Source of the DNA: Methanomicrobia archaeon
Lineage (GTDB): Archaea > Methanobacteriota_B > Thermococci > Methanofastidiosales > B48-G16
Direction of reading: 5' to 3'
Assembly: GCA_023133315.1 (NCBI GenBank)
Contig: JAGLWR010000061.1
Coordinates: 1-6,852 of the forward strand
Length of the DNA: 6,852 nucleotides
Positions 4,896 to 6,852 of the stretch are shown here, piece after piece (the stretch's first letter is position 1; each line of letters starts with the position of its first letter). The translations under genes were made by a program, and so were the position numbers. Below the pieces are notes generated by a model. The model worked only from the letters and a program-made list of their open reading frames with translations, was not told the DNA's origin and did not search any database.

Positions 4896-6516
4896 TTTCA
4901 CCAACTCTCTCTAAAATTATATGCGCCTCCCTTAAAATATCTATTTTCTGAAAATCATAACAAGTAAATTTACTATCATCTACCATGCATTTAAAAAGAT
5001 ATTCTTCTCCAGATTCCGGCGAACCAAAAACAATTCCCTCCATTTCCTCTATTCCGTCATCTATAACTATTTTACAGCATTCTTCTCCTTCTATTTTGCT
5101 TTTTACAACTCCTCTGGCTATTACCATTCCTGTATCTCCTATTCTACCTCTTTTAGGAGTTTTCAATTCCTCAAGAGTTGGGAAAGGAATTTCCAGTTTT
5201 TCTATTTCCTTGGCTATGATGTTGTCTCCAAACTCGCCAGAAACCTTGACAAGATCTCCTCTATTGTATTTCTCATTGGTCTCGACAAAAACTTCTCCAC
5301 TCTCATCAATTAAGAAGAATCCATTGTCCTCTATTTTCGAGATCCTCCCAACGATTTCTATTTCTCCCTTCTCTAAATTCTTTATCTTTTTTTCATATGA
5401 TATATCTACAGACAGTTCTGTATCTCTATTTACATGTATCTCCAATCCTTCCATTCCTTCTTTCGCTCGTGCATTTCCTATTTTGAGGAGTATCCCACTC
5501 GAGATATTTTCGAGTACATCTGCCTTCTCATTCCAGACCACTGTTCTTATCTCGCCCGTATCGTCTGCGAGTATAATGCTCCCAACTTTTCCTGTTCCTC
5601 CGTCTATCTTCTCAAATGTTTTAACACCCAAAACTTCTTTAACAGTTCCCTGGACATTTGCAGTTCCCTCTTTTACATAAGCTATCTTTACAAACTCTTC
5701 TTTTATCTCCGGCAAATCAATATTTTCAGGATTTATCTGGATACTTGTCTGCCACCCTACGTGTACTTCATGCCCGTTGAATCCTTCTTTTGTGTAAACA
5801 TTTTCGAGGAGCAGTATATCATTTTTCTTTATGTTATTGAGCGTATCAGTTTTTTCATTCCAGAAGGATACTCTTGTTTCGCCCGTATCGTCTGCGAGTA
5901 TAATGCTCCCAACTTTTCCCGTTCCTCCGTCTATCTTCTCAAACTCTCGTACATCGGAAATAGATTTCACCCTTCCAGCCACTGAAATATCTCGAAGTTC
6001 CTCATGTATTTCCCCTATTTTCATTATGTTTTCTTCGATCTCCGGAAGATCTAAAGAGATGTTACTGATTTCTACAACTCCTCTGTTTCCGATGTTGAGG
6101 TCGAGTGCGTCTCTGAATCCCTTTTTGATATATCCGTGTTTGATTTCTATAATCGTTCCCACTTTCAGCTTTTCCAGTATCTTTGTCCTGTCATTCCACA
6201 ACGCCACTCTTATCTCCCCAGTTTCATCATCTATAATAATATTTCCCACTCTTCCATTCTCAAACTCTTTTACAGGGTAGATCTTTTTAACTCTCCCAAC
6301 TATGGAGATATTATTCATTCCCTCCTGGAGTTCTTTGATTTTTATTCTCTCCCTCTCTTCTTTGATTCCTAAATCTATCCCATGCTCGGCAGCTATGATA
6401 GCTATTGCCCCTTCTCTTGTTAAAAGGCCGCCCACATTTTCTATTTTCTCTTTTATAAGATTTTCAAACTCTTTTACAGTTATTATGCCTTTAAATTTTT
6501 CGTAAGCCTCATCCAT
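4888..6516 (-). CDS. rpa: replication protein A, multi-OB-fold ssDNA-binding protein
   Basis: RPA coats single-stranded DNA during replication, repair and recombination. The 542-residue protein begins with a helical domain (about 1-50, with GGLLTREGAIAIIAAEHGID) typical of euryarchaeal RPAs. OB folds follow at about 66-148, 174-258, 284-369 and 384-442, and a fifth OB-like region at about 466-535. OB2 and OB3 share an almost identical 22-residue segment (192-213 and 301-322) that OB1 lacks in part. Cysteines occur at 480, 481, 510 and 519, but there is no CxxC zinc finger near the C-terminus, unlike several methanogen RPAs. ATG 6516 is chosen because the conserved N-terminal domain begins there and a TATA box lies about 32 bp upstream. 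The open frame continues to 6627, but that part crosses the promoter. RPA is first in the series and overlaps radA by 8 nt. Confidence 0.94.
   Translation of the reverse strand: MDEAYEKFKGIITVKEFENLIKEKIENVGGLLTREGAIAIIAAEHGIDLGIKEERERIKIKELQEGMNNISIVGRVKKIYPVKEFENGRVGNIIIDDETGEIRVALWNDRTKILEKLKVGTIIEIKHGYIKKGFRDALDLNIGNRGVVEISNISLDLPEIEENIMKIGEIHEELRDISVAGRVKSISDVREFEKIDGGTGKVGSIILADDTGETRVSFWNEKTDTLNNIKKNDILLLENVYTKEGFNGHEVHVGWQTSIQINPENIDLPEIKEEFVKIAYVKEGTANVQGTVKEVLGVKTFEKIDGGTGKVGSIILADDTGEIRTVVWNEKADVLENISSGILLKIGNARAKEGMEGLEIHVNRDTELSVDISYEKKIKNLEKGEIEIVGRISKIEDNGFFLIDESGEVFVETNEKYNRGDLVKVSGEFGDNIIAKEIEKLEIPFPTLEELKTPKRGRIGDTGMVIARGVVKSKIEGEECCKIVIDDGIEEMEGIVFGSPESGEEYLFKCMVDDSKFTCYDFQKIDILREAHIILERVGENG
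5552..5616 (-). repeat. RPA internal direct repeat, copy in OB3
   Basis: This 65-bp segment matches 5879-5943 at 64 of 65 positions by eye. The one difference is at 5593 and is synonymous (Thr ACA here, ACG in the other copy). It encodes the strand and loop around FEKIDGGTGKVG and SIILADDTGE in the third OB fold. The copies are 327 bp (109 codons) apart, and flanking OB sequence diverges sharply on both sides. Confidence 0.9.
5879..5943 (-). repeat. RPA internal direct repeat, copy in OB2
   Basis: This is the partner of the repeat at 5552-5616, in the second OB fold. The repeat preserves codon choice as well as protein sequence, although the remaining parts of OB2 and OB3 have clearly diverged. 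It probably marks recent gene conversion or unequal recombination within the gene. Confidence 0.9.
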
Positions 6517-6544
6517 TGTAACCAATACTCTTGGGATTGCAGCC

Positions 6545-6552
6545 TTTATATA
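6545..6552 (-). promoter_or_regulatory. TATA box of the RPA-radA gene series
   Basis: The minus strand reads TATATAAA after a run of seven A (BRE-like). The centre is about 32 bp upstream of the RPA ATG, which predicts a start near 6522 and a leader of about six bases. The element is also a plausible TATA box (TTTATATA) when read on the plus strand. There it would place a start near 6575, at the TTG of the small CxxCG fragment. It may therefore serve, or once have served, both directions. Confidence 0.55.
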
Positions 6553-6574
6553 TTTTTTTGAAGAGGGAGTATCA

Positions 6575-6631
6575 TTGTACTGTTCGAAGTGCGGACATGA
6601 GAAGAAGTTAATAGATCCCGTGCTCACGTAA
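6575..6631 (+). pseudogene. possible stump of a plus-strand zinc-ribbon gene
   Basis: Starting at TTG 6575 the plus strand encodes an 18-residue peptide beginning YCSKCGHEKKL after the initiator and ending at TAA 6629. The CxxCG knuckle at the very N-terminus is typical of small archaeal zinc-ribbon proteins. GAGGGAG lies a few bases upstream and a plus-strand TATA-like element is centred about 26 bp upstream. No second cysteine pair follows, and base composition rises just downstream. I read it as the surviving 5' end of a zinc-ribbon gene cut off when the amidohydrolase DNA arrived, or by an assembly join. Chance occurrence of a CxxCG in a short frame is a real alternative. Confidence 0.3.
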
Positions 6632-6675
6632 TACAGGCCACCCGAGTTTAGACCACCGCCAAATGGATGTGGTAA

Positions 6676-6852
6676 TCATGGACATAATTCCTCTTGCCCC
6701 GGAGCACAGTACTCTACATTTCCTCCAACCATCGTCATCCAAACCTCCAGGTCTTTGATCGTGTTGGGGTCAACGGCCATTGGATTACCGGAGAGGATAA
6801 CCAAATCGGCATATTTCCCGGGTTCCAAAGTCCCGATGACATCTTCCTGTGA
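6676..6852 (-). CDS. amidohydrolase family protein, C-terminal fragment
   Basis: The last 58 residues of a metal-dependent amidohydrolase lie here; the 5' part is beyond the window. The frame includes GTLEPGKYADLVILSGNP, the classic C-terminal beta-domain motif of the superfamily, then DPNTIKDLEVWMTMVGGNVEY, which resembles the YtcJ/amidohydrolase-3 and related branches. The metal-binding residues would be in the missing part, so no substrate can be named. It ends at TGA (6676-6678). Codons such as CCC, GGG, CTG and ACG and a G+C near 50% differ from the A+T-rich neighbours, which suggests horizontal transfer or a different highly biased gene. There is no clear terminator between it and the RPA promoter. 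Confidence 0.85.
   Translation of the reverse strand, partial: SQEDVIGTLEPGKYADLVILSGNPMAVDPNTIKDLEVWMTMVGGNVEYCAPGQEELCP

Noticed and set aside
4985..5680. Long plus-strand open frame (231 codons) opposite RPA
   Set aside because: Its Ser/Pro/Phe/Ile-rich peptide is what the complement of a Glu/Lys/Gly-rich gene gives. It has no recognisable domain and no promoter, and the minus-strand frame is a clear RPA.
5434..6505. Further plus-strand open frames opposite RPA
   Set aside because: They are low-complexity shadows of the OB-fold repeats. Their apparent mutual similarity simply mirrors the 65-bp repeat in the real gene.
6517..6627. 37-residue N-terminal extension of RPA in the same open frame
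   Set aside because: It runs through the TATA box and the possible stump, has no family resemblance, and the conserved N-terminal domain begins at ATG 6516.
6651..6674. Short inverted repeat ACCAC/GTGGT downstream of the amidohydrolase
   Set aside because: It is only a 5-bp stem with a loop of about 12 nt and no following T tract, too weak for a terminator or an insertion end.

Overview
The window looks like chromosomal DNA of a low-GC euryarchaeal-type archaeon. The evidence is an archaeal RadA with an N-terminal helix-hairpin-helix domain, a multi-OB-fold replication protein A (RPA), a TFS-type transcript cleavage factor, a Sec11-type signal peptidase with a Ser-His-Asp active site, an archaeal-type asparaginyl-tRNA synthetase, and TATA boxes about 25 bp upstream of start codons. 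I cannot place it below that level.

Layout, left to right. Positions 1-127 are a very A+T-rich flank with no supported gene. A complete minus-strand tRNA-Gly(CCC) with encoded CCA (128-201) follows and touches the stop codon of asnS (202-1479, minus). An oligo-T tract just downstream of the tRNA probably ends the joint transcript. Divergent from asnS is a 55-residue zinc-finger gene (1576-1743, plus). Both genes have TATA boxes placed so that their mRNAs would be leaderless or nearly so.

From 6516 down to 1740 runs one tightly packed minus-strand series: RPA, radA, pyroglutamyl peptidase (pcp), signal peptidase I, an ADP-ribose-pyrophosphatase-like NUDIX hydrolase, tfs, and a small single-OB-fold protein. 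RPA/radA overlap by 8 nt, and radA/pcp are 4 nt apart. The last three junctions are 4-nt stop/start overlaps that use ATG, GTG and TTG in turn. The only larger gap (35 nt) precedes the signal peptidase and may hold an internal promoter. The cluster joins DNA recombination and ssDNA binding (RPA, RadA), transcription rescue (TFS), nucleotide housekeeping (NUDIX) and protein processing (signal peptidase, Pcp). The last gene converges on the small zinc-finger gene with overlapping stop codons.

Right of the RPA promoter the composition changes: 6601-6840 is about 50% G+C by hand count, against about 32% in two sampled lines of RPA. This part holds the 3' end of a minus-strand amidohydrolase and, at the apparent boundary, a very short plus-strand CxxCG fragment that may be the stump of a truncated zinc-ribbon gene.

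There is no CRISPR array, IS element or clear new multi-gene system. The most interesting points are a 65-bp, 64/65-identical internal repeat in RPA suggesting recent gene conversion, the zero-spacing asnS/tRNA junction, a C33 anticodon loop, and the compositional break at the right end.
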